Shown here piece by piece: positions 12,234 to 22,059 of a DNA stretch of 64,000 nt (position 1 is the stretch's first letter; each line of letters starts with the position of its first letter). Made by a program: the position numbers and the translations under genes. The DNA is from Papilionanthe hookeriana x Papilionanthe teres (Eukaryota > Streptophyta > Magnoliopsida > Asparagales > Orchidaceae), in assembly GCA_022702705.1 (NCBI GenBank), contig CM040429.1, forward strand, positions 8,830,034 through 8,894,033, in the 5' to 3' direction. The notes beneath the pieces were generated by a model. That model searched no databases. It was not told the DNA's origin and worked only from the letters and a program-made list of their open reading frames with translations.

Positions 12234-13414
12234 AGCTCATGGAGGTTGTTGTTTTCATACTTTTTCTTTAGAGTTGAGGTATTTTTGTAACAAAATTTTA
12301 GATTAGTCACTTTTCGCTGTATTGCTGATGTAATTATAATTAAAGTGATCTTCCTCATATGCAATGATCTTGAATTATATTTCACTTGAGATTTCCTTAT
12401 TAGTTAATTCTTTTGGCTTACTGATTTATTGGTCTTTTAGATCAACTAACATGAATAACTTATGAATAACATCAATAGACAAATTGTACTTTTCCAAATG
12501 CGTTGCTTTTGGTAACATATTGAGGTTTCAAACTTTTTAATAATGATTGATATTACTCATCATGTATTATATCATTGAAACTCTTTATCATAATAATTGA
12601 TGACAAGCATGAAGTTTGCCACAATAACCTAATGATTTGGCAAGATCATTTAGCTTTTATTGATGGCCATATCACTCCCCAAAACACTGCCGGATGTGTC
12701 AAATCATTATCTTTGTGGCATTGTAGAAGTGTTTATTTTTTGGGACGTGAGTTTAAATGATAATATGCATGATTTGAATTCACGACCTTACCGTGGGAAA
12801 TTATACCCTCAAGAATAATGTGTGCGCCAGCATCATGAAACATTGTGTAATACAATTATATCAAAACCAAATATATTCGACACTGGGGACCTCGGCAAAC
12901 ACCTACTTGTAATTCATGATGAAGGGTCATGTGTACATCAGCTTATTATTTCCTTCCAACACTAGCAGATTTACAAGTTTGTTTAATTAAATTAGAAGTT
13001 TTTGATTTTTATTGCTGAAATTCTGATAAATAATGAGGCATATGTACAATCATTACGCCCTATTATCTCCTATTATATAAACAAATGATACTTTAGATTA
13101 TACTTCAGAAAATTTGAGAACGTTTTGGAGATAACTCTCTTTCTTTTTTTTTTTCTTTCTTTTTTAAGCAAGAAACATAGAAAGCTTTATAATATTCAGG
13201 AAAATTTACATACAAACCACACGATTCTTAGGTATTTACATATACAGTAGTCAATTTTTGATATTCATACTTTTAACACATTGGAATCATAAAACTATGC
13301 AAGAAAAATGTGTTTTTTTTTTAAAAAATATAATGACGGTGGTATTTTTGATGTGATGTTAAAGATTTGAGAAATATGCATGTAAAATATAAATATTTAG
13401 TGTTTGGTGTTATG

Positions 13415-13870
13415 GGTGCTCTTATGCCCAACTAGGGGCACTTCTACACCAAGCAACTGGGCGAATTATTCCATCCGGAGAACATACGCAGCGCTGGGTG
13501 CGCATTTTAAGGGTACTGGGTGGGTATTGGATGGGTATTGGGTATTGGGTATTGGCTATTAGGTGGGTATTGGCTATTAGGTGGGTATTGGATGGGTATT
13601 GGGAGAGATGCGTGTGGACTGCGTGCGTTCTCCACATGGAATAATGACTCCAGCAATTGGGTGCCCCTTGCCAAACCAGGGGCGCTTATGAGTCCAATGT
13701 GGGCACCTTGCGCCTAACTGTGAGCACGCCTTGGGTTTCCAGTTGCGCACCTATGCTCATGGGCATTCCTGTGCCCGATAACTAGGCTCCCTTGCGCCCA
13801 ACCAAGGGGGCTCATGCACCCAATGCGAGCGCTCTTGCGCCCAACCGTGGTTGCTTTTGTGCACATGCCT
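13415..13870. repeat. Degenerate GC-rich tandem repeat
   Basis: Variants of the words TGCGCCCAAC, CAACTAGGGG, GCTCATGCACCCAATG and GGGCACCTTGCGCC recur about every 30-40 bases on both sides of a nested MITE (13462-13652). Composition is much more GC-rich than its surroundings. The small ORFs across it are by-products of the repeat. Confidence 0.7.
13462..13652. mobile_element. Nested MITE with internal minisatellite
   Basis: The left arm CGAATTATTCCATCCGGAG and the reverse complement of the right arm, GTCATTATTCCATGTGGAG, match, followed by AACATACGCAG and AACGCACGCAG. The flanks GCAACTGGG (13453-13461) and GCAATTGGG (13653-13661) form an 8/9 target duplication. The interior (13510-13605) is a G-rich minisatellite of GGGTATTGG and GGCTATTAGGT words. 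It carries the GCAGCGCT module shared with the MITEs at 8644 and 14922. Confidence 0.65.
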
Positions 13871-14921
13871 CTAGTTTCAACACCTTCCTACTCAAGAGAC
13901 CGACGCTCTACGTCCAGTTCTGGATGCTCATGCACCCATTGAGGTTGGTCCAGGATTCGACTTACGAATGCATTTTCGAGCGATGAAATGGAGAAGTTCT
14001 AGTGTGTGTTTTCTTTGACAAATTTCTAGTGAAGGAGAGAAGCGTTAGAGAAAACTTTTGAGTATGTTTCTCTCCTCGGAACAAGAAGAATGATTTGGAG
14101 CAAAGTGAAATAAGTTTTTGTTTAATTTTTATTTATTTATTTATTTTTTATTTATAGAAAGGAAATTTGAGTTTGTTCTATGTAAATTTTTTGAATTCAT
14201 CGTTGAAATTTCTTATTGATGTGACTCCGTAGTTTTTTCCGTTCATGATTTTTTCCACGTTACATCCTTTTGTACTTTTCTGGATTGTCTTTGCTGTGCT
14301 TCCGTTTATAAATTTTGTTCCAATTTTCTCAAATTTATGTGATTTTATTCCGTCGTGTGATTTAAATTGAATCTAAGGCTGATAAAGCATAAGAAGATTG
14401 TTTCATTCCCAAAATTGGGTGTTTGATATGTAAATACATAAGAATTGTGTGGCATGCATCAAAGTGTCCCTAATATTTTTGTATTGGATTAATTTTACTT
14501 GATGGATATAATAAAGGAATAATGTGATTTTAGTTGATATTTTTAGATAATTGATTTTATATAAGCATAGTGGGTATGGGTATTTTATGAATAATTTAGG
14601 TTTTTAGGAAAAAGAGTGATTCGGGCTTGTGATGTAAATTTTTTTTTTTTTAATGATTGGAGTTGGAAAGTTAGCTAGTTGATTTGAGATACATATATAT
14701 TAATTGGCTTAACGTTGGAATTAATGGTAGCCTTGGCAACAACTTGAGGCTTCAAATTTGATAATAATGGTTGATCTTACTCATCATTTATTTTATCATC
14801 GAAACTCCTTATAATTTAATGAATTGGGCAATATCTTTTAGCTTTCATTGACAACAATGTCAGATATTTTAATTCATTTTCTTCATGGCATCTTAAATGT
14901 TTTTGTTTTTCAAGAAAGATG

Positions 14922-15139
14922 GAAAAAAATTTGCATACGGAGGGCGCTGCGTACGCCCTCCAATAACAGGAGGTCACATCAGCTTTATGCCTTCAATGTA
15001 CCATCCAAAATAACAGGGATGGTACATGGATGATACATAGAGGTTATATGAAATAACACATGAAACTCTCCGTGTACCATCCATGTACCACGGAAACCGT
15101 ACGCAGCGTTCGTACGGGCTCCGTATGCAAATTTTTTCC
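14922..15139. mobile_element. 218-bp Mutator-type MITE with 9-bp TSD
   Basis: The left end GAAAAAAATTTGCATACGG and the right end (reverse complement GGAAAAAATTTGCATACGG) pair with one mismatch. The element is flanked by an exact 9-bp duplication, AGAAAGATG, at 14913-14921 and 15140-15148. GC-rich subterminal palindromes around GCTGCGTACG and CGTACGCAGC lie inside both ends. A 9-bp duplication is the hallmark of Mutator-like transposition. The element interrupts unit 2 of the tandem segmental duplication, so it is younger than that duplication. Confidence 0.88.
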
Positions 15140-15612
15140 AGAAAGATGAGCCCAAAATACAATATGCATGACTTGAACTTGCAATCTAACGGTGTGAAAC
15201 TACACGCTCAACAACTATATCGCAAGTAGGTGTGTTGGTATCATAAAAGTTGAAGAAGAATTGCTTATCACAATCATCTTAAAACCAAATGATCAACATT
15301 GGGGGCTTAGGCAACCACCCGCTTATAATTCATCGTGAATGAAGAATTTTCTTCTATTCATCAGCTTATTAATTCGTCCCACCCTAATTGTTCTAAAAGT
15401 CTGTTGAATGGAATATGAAGATTTGATTTTTATTGATAAAAGTTTAAGATATAAAAAGAACTTTAACGGACAAATGTACAATTATTGCGACCTATTATAT
15501 TCTATTATATAAATAAATGATAGTTTATTTTATACTTTAGATATTTCGAGAAGGTTTTAGAGATAACTAACTTTTTTTAAAGCAAAAACCACATAAAGCC
15601 TCATAATGCTTA

Positions 15613-15855
15613 GAAAAATTTACATACAAATCACAATTCTTATGTATTTACATATCTAACTCTCAAAACTTTGATATTTACACTTATAACTCCTTGGAAT
15701 CATAAACCCATGCCTAAAAAGGTGTATTTGTCATTTAAAAATATAATGATGGTGATATTTTTGATGTGATGTTAAAGATTTGAGCGATATGCATGTAAAT
15801 GACATGTTCGGGTGTTTGATACATAAGAATTGTGTGGTATGTATCTAAATATCCC
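15613..15855. mobile_element. Long-TIR MITE family copy
   Basis: It starts GAAAAATTTACATAC and ends GTGGTATGTATCTAAATATCCC, with the family's internal GATGTGATGTTAAAGATTTG. It is the paralogue of the copy at 13199, duplicated with its host segment. Confidence 0.8.
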
Positions 15856-16439
15856 TAATGTCTATGTATTGGCTTAATTTTACTTGATGGATATAATAAA
15901 TGAATAATGTGATTTATGGTTACCTTTAAGATAATTGATTTTATATGAGCATAATGGGTATGAATATTTTATGAATAATTTAGGTTGTTAGAAAAAAGAG
16001 CGACTTAGGGTTGTGATGTAAACTTTTTTATGATTGGAGTTTAAGGAGGGTTAGCTATTTAAATTGAGATACATTTAAATTAATATACTTCCTGTGGGAG
16101 TAATAAGGGGTTGGTTACTTTGGTAACAACTTGAGGTTTCAAATTTGATAATAATGATTGACCTTACTCATCATGTATTATATCATCAAGACTCCCTAAA
16201 AGTTTTTATTTTTTTGGAAAGCTAACACCAAGGGGTTATATGTGCAATTTGAACCCCCAATCTCACTGCGTGAATCTACACCATCAACCACTATATCTCA
16301 AGTAAGTTTGATGGCATCAAAAGTTTGCTTATCACAATCATCTAGATGTTTATAATTCATCATTAATGAAAAGTATCTTCTATTCACTAGCTTATTAATT
16401 TCTTCCACCCAAACACTTGGTTATAATTCGTCAAAGGAA

Positions 16440-16947
16440 CCTCAAAGGGAAAAAAAAGGATTATTTCTTCAATTATGATTTCAATTTCAAAAGATGGTCC
16501 TCATAACTTGAATTTCATAATTATATATAGATATTTACAAACATAAATTTTAAGGAGAATATGAAAACAAAAACAAAGGGCTACATAAGAACATGAGAAA
16601 ACACATTAATGTCCATGGTCTGCTAAAAGAAATGAAATATCATCAACATATTATATTTCCTCACATTAAAATACTGAAACTATGAGTAGTTACAAAAATA
16701 ATCTATTTTATGCCCCCTCAAATAATCATGGTGAATATTTAGGGTTAAATACGATCACCAAATCAAGAATGAAGAAGTTGCCACCAGATAAAACCTAAAG
16801 AAAAATAAACACACTTTCAAAGATGATTTCAAATTCAAGAGATGATGCCTACAATATGAATTTCATGATTTACATTACATAGGCATATAAAGGGCCACTA
16901 AATAACATGAAAAACACACATGAATATGTACAACCAATTATATAATT
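16440..16947. other. AT-rich sequence with an internal ~150-bp duplication
   Basis: Segments near 16455-16610 and 16805-16920 share GATGATTTCAA-like, ATGAATTTCAT and AACATGA(G/A)AAACACA words. The region is the tail of the segmental duplication and the left flank of the solo LTR. Related sequence resumes at 19300-19400, right of the LTR, which confirms the LTR as an insertion. No gene is seen. Confidence 0.5.
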
Positions 16948-17889
16948 ATATGTGATGCGTGTCGGAAGGTTCGTGGTGGTAGAGTGATTATTTAGCATCT
17001 TAGCGTTACATAAAAATTCAACACACACTCAAGTAAAAGAGAAGTACCCAGGAGGAGATATAACTAATTTTTTACATGAAAAATCTTGAAAAGGGAAAAA
17101 AACCAAGGGACCTAGCCCAATTGAAATAATCTACGAAGTAATAGTGAGTACACAGGTAAAAGAGAATTTACCACGGGACCTAGTCTAGGTAAATGAGAGT
17201 AAGCATGAGGAGAGACACCTCAATTTTTATATGAAAAACCTTGAAAAGGGGGAAAAAACAATGGGACCTAGCCCAGTTGAAAGAATATACTATGTAATGG
17301 TGAGTACACAAATCCACTCCTATCCTCAATAAGAGAAAATTGAATTATAAAGTTGATGAACAACGGTATTTTAGCAAAAACAACCTTAACAGGATACGAA
17401 TGCTGGCTATGGAGGCAGTAGTCCTCTGTTAATATTATAAACGGAGGCAGTAGCGTCAGCTTGTCGTAGAGACCGTAGTTGAAAGCCATAATAGTGGTTG
17501 GTCATGTGGGTCGTAGAAAGTTTCTCTAATAGCGTCAATTGGCTACATAGGTCGTAGTAGAGAGTTGGAGGAACTGTATGCCACGTAGGTTGTACCCATG
17601 ATTTATGGCAAAAACCACTTAAAGTAGTTCTAGATCTGGGCCATGAAGAACTGTCATAGGGAGTTTATTGAAACCACTGAATTCAAAATATGGAGAAAAG
17701 TTGCTCTAGAGTGGGAGACTACACTACTTATTGGCTATCCTGGAGTTGGACCAGAGACGTCGCCCATGAAATAAATCATCGTACCAACGATCCAACCAAT
17801 TATGAGAAAATCAATAGATTCTTCTTCGAGTGATTCATTCTTCCCTAATGCAACATACAACTTTTCGTTATACTGTGCCTTTCATGTGT

Positions 17890-18300
17890 GCTTGTTCCAG
17901 TGGCGAGCTGTGATAATGTTCATAGGTTGTAGATGCTGGATTTGAGAGCTGCATACTGTTGATTGCATAGATTGGATTCGGTCACATAGGCGTAACAGGG
18001 AGCTGTAATAATGTTCGTAGGCCGCAAAGGCCAGAGTTGGGAGCTGCATGAGCTGTGATAACGTTTGTAGCTACAAAAGCCGAAGTTGAGAGTTGCGTGA
18101 GTTGCGATAACATCTGTAGGCTATAAAGTCCATATTTAAAAGCTGCAAGAGTTACGATAACATTCGTAGGCAGTAAAAGTCATAGTTGGGAGTTGCATGA
18201 GATGTGATAATATTTGTAGGCCGCAAAGGTTAGAGTCGAGCGCTGCATAATATGTAGACCATGTAGGTTATAGGAGCTAGAGTTGTGAGTGGCATGAGCT
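17890..18300. repeat. ~50-bp tandem repeat inside the solo LTR
   Basis: About seven imperfect units share the core GAGCTG(C/T)..GTGATAA(T/C)(G/A)TT(C/T)GTAGG followed by CAAAGGCC-like and AGTTGGGAG words. The same array in reverse orientation occurs at about 45410-46010 in a related LTR. Confidence 0.85.
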
Positions 18301-18396
18301 ATGAACTGCGTAGGTTGTGGTTGTGAGCTACGATCAGAGAGCTTAAGATGTTCGAAGAAAGTTAACGTATTTTGAGTACGACGGTTAAAATTAGTT

Positions 18397-18545
18397 GTTG
18401 CGGGGTGCATCATTGCACTATATTTTGTGTGTTTTGTTACAATATCTTCGGAATGCATCATTTCACCGTATTCGGGGTGTGTTATAATATTATCTTTGGG
18501 GTGCGTAGTTACTCTATCTTTGAGGCGTGTCATTGCACAATGTAC
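18397..18545. repeat. 24-bp minisatellite inside the solo LTR
   Basis: Six imperfect units start GGGGTGCATCATT or GGGGTGTGTTATA and keep a 24-bp period. On the minus strand the array is open and would encode 8-residue repeats of the type HPEYGEMM. A homologous array exists at 45228-45325. The protein-coding appearance follows from a period divisible by three and is not evidence for a protein. Confidence 0.85.
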
Positions 18546-18828
18546 TAGATGAGGTGCTGCTCCGTTGAGTGTTTTACTGTTCAGCAATGTACGCTAGGAT
18601 TCCGCAACTCACGTTATGACTCTGCAAGAGATTTTGCCACAAGTTGCAGTGTTGACCAATGGCAGTCGATGACAACCGACGAGCGGTGGTCAACAGTGGT
18701 CGTCGGCTGTATGAGCAAGCGCGTTCATTGAACCTAAAATGTAAAATGTCGGGGTTTAACTCCTTCTCGAAGCTCGGGTCTTTCTCTAGTTCAAGGTCTA
18801 GCTCCCCTCTCAAAAGGGGGTAAGGCTC

Positions 18829-18836
18829 TATTTATA
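18829..18836 (-). promoter_or_regulatory. TATA box of the LTR promoter
   Basis: TATAAATA followed by GAGCC on the minus strand. The aligned position in the related LTR at 44488 carries TATAAATTGAGCCC (44954). Conservation between diverged copies supports a real U3 promoter. Confidence 0.65.
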
Positions 18837-19290
18837 GATTCTAAGAGAGACCTTTATTCAAATAAGGAAGAAATTTAAACAATTCTTTCGAACGATTCGA
18901 AGAGGCTCCCTCAATTAGACCGAGTTTTGCGGACATTAAAGTGCCTTAACAATATCAAAATTGAGTGATTTTGGGACGTTTGATTTGTTATGTCGAGATG
19001 CTCAATTTGACTATAAGCTTATCAAATTTGGACTCCATTTGACCTTCCAATTAAGCTCCAAAATATTTTAAAAGTGGCTTAACAACTCGATTTGGGCTTG
19101 ACTTGACTCAAATTGAAATTAACGTTAATATCATTGTGTGCGCCTTATTGAGTCGGTCTATTTTGACTAGAAGTTTGCTAAAATCAGAGTTCTGGATAAT
19201 TTTTAATTGGAGTTTAAATATTTCTTGCAAAAAAAATTGCCTCGAGATTCGTGATGGATGATGAAAACCTATTAATGGTGCATCAATATG

Positions 19291-20327
19291 AATTATGAAC
19301 TACAAAATATTAATCTCCATGTCTTTCATTTCCTTATATTAATATACTAAAATTAAGAGTATTTATAAAGTAGTTATTTCAAGCTCACTCTAAATCTTCG
19401 AAGGAGCTAGTTATGTTTCTTGCCTCTATTGTCGTCCAAAGCTTCATACAAGTAAGGAATTGCACTTGATGTGATTGAACCTTCGAAAAATTTTTGATAA
19501 GCACCAAATTTTTCATAGAATATGAGAATAAATTGTTCCAATATGCATACAATCACTCTCTTTTTCCCCACACTTAAAACTTGAACACAACCTTGTGAAA
19601 TGATAAAAATTATGACCACGTGAAACATAAAAAATAAATTTTAAAAAAAGTTATAATACTACTAAATGACAATGTGCAAAAATATAATATGTTTTAATCA
19701 TACAACACTTGTGCTCTATTTATCTACTTTTATATCTATTATCTACTATTCTTTCTTTTCTTTTTAGTTAATTCATTATTAGGATAAAAATATGACACTA
19801 AATAGGACACAATGGAGAAAGAAGATTCATGTAGCCACCCTACTTAGTCGGATTAAGGCTTTGTTGTTGTTGTTGTTGTATTCATTCTTGCATTACATCA
19901 ATTGAGCCATTCACCTAACTGCCTATCAAACCAAAGAGACCCAAAAACTTTAAAAGCCTGCAATTAAATCATTACAATAAAATTTTTACATCAATATACA
20001 ATTTTGACAAAAAATATGAATAATATAATCTAAAAGATTACCAAATGAAAGCCCCACTTTCCATTCGAGCAATTTCTAACAAAATGGACAATACCATCAT
20101 ATTGCACAAAAGGCAAAGAAAATAATAACAATGAACCATACATATTATAGATGGCCCCAATAAAACTTTGGCACTATAGCATACTAGCACAAAATTCTTT
20201 CATGAAATCCACTTCCAATAGCAAGAAATCCAACTTGACAACAACCGATTTTTGCAAGCAAATATTCACTTCTTAAGGCAACACAAAACAGTAAACCATT
20301 AAGAACATTACTAACTCACCAAGTTCG
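19291..20327. other. AT-rich flank, no gene
   Basis: It contains only the LINE tail at 19780-19880 and, at its right end, the probable 3'UTR of the minus-strand gene at 20328. The ORF at 19407-19628 shows no protein features. Confidence 0.5.
19780..19880 (+). mobile_element. 5'-truncated LINE 3' end
   Basis: The sequence ATGACACTAAATAGGACACA, then ATGGAGAAAGAAGATTCATG and a (TTG)n tail at 19862-19878, corresponds to the extreme C-terminus and tail of plant L1-like LINEs (compare DRTQWRKKIHVAxP). The same tail terminates the longer LINE at 23320-24500. Extreme 5' truncation is usual for LINE insertions. Confidence 0.75.
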
Positions 20328-21557
20328 CTACTCTTCAAAGTTCAGGGACTGTGCAAGGAGAGACACAACGCCAACTTGGTCATCTTCCATACTAAAATGA
20401 GATTTATTATCAACCAACAGAGAAGCCCTCTTAGCACATCCCGAGTCCCTTGGGCTCAAATCCTTATTCCTCAAAGTTCTAATCCTTGGAAGCATTGTAG
20501 CTATCTTCATGATTGATGGAGGAGAGCTCGGAATCAACAAAGGCTTTCCATCTTCTTCTCCCTTTTTCGGTGATTCTGATATATTTGATGATTCTCCAAG
20601 AGAAAAGGAGCGCTTGTGAGGCTCCGGTATAGACCACTTCCTCCGTTTGTTTTCTGGCTCGGCAAGGCTGTAACGGCTCGCAACAATCCTCACCCTAGCA
20701 TTCTTTGATGGCTTTTTGCAGGAGATTTGATTCTCTTTCTCCTGAAAAAGTTTCTTGGAATTGATGCTTCTTAGAATGGAATCCTCTCTTTTGACTGCTT
20801 TCATGGCACTAACGGTCGCTATCCCCTTCCTTAACTCGGATATAGCTGAAATGGATGGCTTTCGAGATCTAGGACTCATACTCAAGCTCTGTCTCTTCTT
20901 TTTTTCCTTTATTTGTTGAAGCTTATTGGGCAAACGAGATCGAGAATTCAAACCAATCTCCGACGGTCCAAGGCTTTGGCCTCTTCGCCGGTAATCAGAA
21001 CTCGAAGCATCCTTCTTGCATCCATGGATTTCCGTGGCCGTGGTTAGAAGAGGAATCGGGCTGTTTTCTTCTCCGATGCTTTCAAGCTTCTGAATGCACA
21101 ACTTCCCAACGCTTCCATGGATCTCCAAAGGACCGAGACTGAGGCCCCTCCGCCTGAATCTCGCCGGAGATTCTTCCATCTTCTTAGAAGCCGGAGAGGG
21201 CTTCTGCTCCATGAACTTTGCCGGCACGATCCTTCCACGTCGTGCAGTGGCGATCTTTAATTCTCTTTCGGCCTTTTTGATGCGCAGAGACTCCAGTTTC
21301 AGAGAAAGTCGCCGGATTTCCTTCTCGAGTTCTTCAATCTCGGCGTCCACATTGTCGTGATTGGGGATTTCTCCAAAGTTCTGCTTGCAAGGCTTCTTGG
21401 ATGGTTTCTCCTTGCTTTGATCAAGATCAGGTGAATTGGAGACGTTGATGGAGATGGGTTGCAGGGGAAGCCATGGTTTTGCTCCAGCGGGATCGTCGGC
21501 GTCAAACGCGGCGTTGTCCCAAATCTTCAAATTCGGAACTGCAGTTGAGAAACTCAT
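20328..21557 (-). CDS. Plant coiled-coil basic protein, 409 aa, function unknown
   Basis: This is a single uninterrupted exon from ATG 21557 to TAG 20328. I do not recognise a named family. What can be seen: an N-terminal segment MSFSTAVPNLKIWDNAAFD; a charged heptad-like helix at about residues 71-105 (EIEELEKEIRRLSLKLES); then a long basic, Ser-rich, probably disordered region. Two copies of a motif, RRRGLSLGPLEI (135-146) and RRRGQSLGPSEI (190-201), suggest a repeated docking or binding element. Many K/R clusters (KEKKKRQSLSMSPRSRKPS near 217-235, NKRRKWS) fit nuclear localisation or a nucleic-acid or microtubule-binding role, which is inference only. SP and SPR sites could be phosphorylated. 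There is no signal peptide or membrane segment. Codon use is even and higher in GC than the flanks, as for a genuine gene. The start is supported by a CT-rich untranslated leader upstream and by the absence of an earlier in-frame ATG. Confidence 0.88.
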   Translation of the reverse strand: MSFSTAVPNLKIWDNAAFDADDPAGAKPWLPLQPISINVSNSPDLDQSKEKPSKKPCKQNFGEIPNHDNVDAEIEELEKEIRRLSLKLESLRIKKAERELKIATARRGRIVPAKFMEQKPSPASKKMEESPARFRRRGLSLGPLEIHGSVGKLCIQKLESIGEENSPIPLLTTATEIHGCKKDASSSDYRRRGQSLGPSEIGLNSRSRLPNKLQQIKEKKKRQSLSMSPRSRKPSISAISELRKGIATVSAMKAVKREDSILRSINSKKLFQEKENQISCKKPSKNARVRIVASRYSLAEPENKRRKWSIPEPHKRSFSLGESSNISESPKKGEEDGKPLLIPSSPPSIMKIATMLPRIRTLRNKDLSPRDSGCAKRASLLVDNKSHFSMEDDQVGVVSLLAQSLNFEE

Positions 21558-22050
21558 TGATTTGGGGGTTGGACAATGGAACTTCTGAGATTTGAAGAAG
21601 AAAGTTGTTTAGGTTTTGAGATGATTTTGAATTTTTTTTCTTGTATTTCGCTGTCGCATTGGGTTTTTTTGGAGTGACGGTTCAGTGTGAGGCGAAGGGG
21701 CAGGGTTGTGTTTTTTGTAATTCAGATTTTTGACCGTTGGGAATAGTAGACGTTGGAAGTGGTTGAATCCTGACCGTGGGATGAGAAAACGGACCCACGA
21801 GGACGCTCCGATGAGGTTTAACGGATGATATCATCTTAAATAGATAATTATAAGTGCGATTCAAGCTGTCCGGGGCCCAAGTCTAATTGGTTTTGAATAT
21901 TAACTTCCTATTTTTTAACGAAATCTTTTAAATAGGCATATTTAATATTGAATTAACGAGTTATTGTGTGGTGAATAATTTTAGAATGTTGGGTCTCGTT
22001 TAATTCAAGAATCCTTACAATCTCGGAGAGTTCTTGTGAGTCAAAGTGAA
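21558..22050 (-). promoter_or_regulatory. Upstream region of the 409-aa gene
   Basis: Read on the minus strand, the ~100 bases before the ATG are rich in CTTCTTC and CAA words, as in plant 5'UTRs. Further upstream is GC-richer sequence with no definite TATA box that I would place. No other gene is seen. Confidence 0.4.
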
Positions 22051-22059
22051 AATGAGTAG

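Larger units (their letters stand above)
13407..14418. mobile_element. ~1-kb insertion of unknown class
   Basis: It is flanked on both sides by GTGTTTG (13400-13406 and 14419-14425), and the empty-site context is present in the paralogous unit at 15613-15855. The right half has LTR-like wording (AAGGAGAGAAGCGTTAGAG, ACGTTACATCCTTTTGTAC), as in U5 regions of some copia elements, but the ends are not TG...CA. The left half is a degenerate tandem repeat. The class is unresolved. Confidence 0.5.
13199..14470. mobile_element. Long-TIR MITE, split by a 1-kb insertion
   Basis: The left part (13199-13406) begins GGAAAATTTACATACAAACC. The right part (14419-14470) ends in GAATTGTGTGGCATGC..GTCCC. Between them lies the insertion at 13407-14418. 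Comparison with the duplicate copy at 15613-15855 shows that the two parts belong together. Confidence 0.75.
12440..16440. repeat. Decayed three-copy tandem segmental duplication
   Basis: Three units are recognisable by the anchor (T/C)TTGGTAACA...TTGAGG(T/C)TTCAAA at about 12505, 14729 and 16112. Each is followed by TTACTCATCAT, then TATATCAT, then a block ending in CAGCTTATTA..TC(C/G)TCCCACC-like sequence. Units 1 and 2 also share, downstream, the long-TIR MITE and a further ~170 bp that contains ACTTGATGGATATAATAAA. Spacing is 2,225 bp (unit 1 carries a ~1-kb insertion) and 1,383 bp (unit 2 carries a 218-bp MITE). Unit 3 is incomplete. No protein is recognisable. The underlying ancestral sequence is unknown; an old transposon is possible. 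Confidence 0.75.
16953..19285 (-). mobile_element. 2.33-kb solo LTR with perfect TSD
   Basis: On the minus strand it begins TGATGCACC and ends GTGCGTAGT-type sequence closing in GCATCA, so the termini are TG...CA with a 6-bp inverted repeat. The flanks are an exact ATATG duplication at 16948-16952 and 19286-19290. No gag, pol, PBS or internal domain is present, so this is a solo LTR left by recombination between two LTRs. A TATAAATA box reads on the minus strand at 18829-18836, about 450 bp from the LTR start, which fixes the orientation. The body holds two tandem-repeat arrays (17890-18300 and about 18397-18545). Diverged relatives lie at 39882-41948 and 44488-46015. Confidence 0.9.

Noticed and set aside
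12575..12760. 61-aa ORF downstream of LSM2
   Set aside because: It falls in unit 1 of the decayed duplication and the corresponding frame is not preserved in the other units.
18180..18587. 135-aa ORF treated as a host gene
   Set aside because: It lies wholly inside a solo LTR and a 24-bp minisatellite explains its openness; kept only as a finding.
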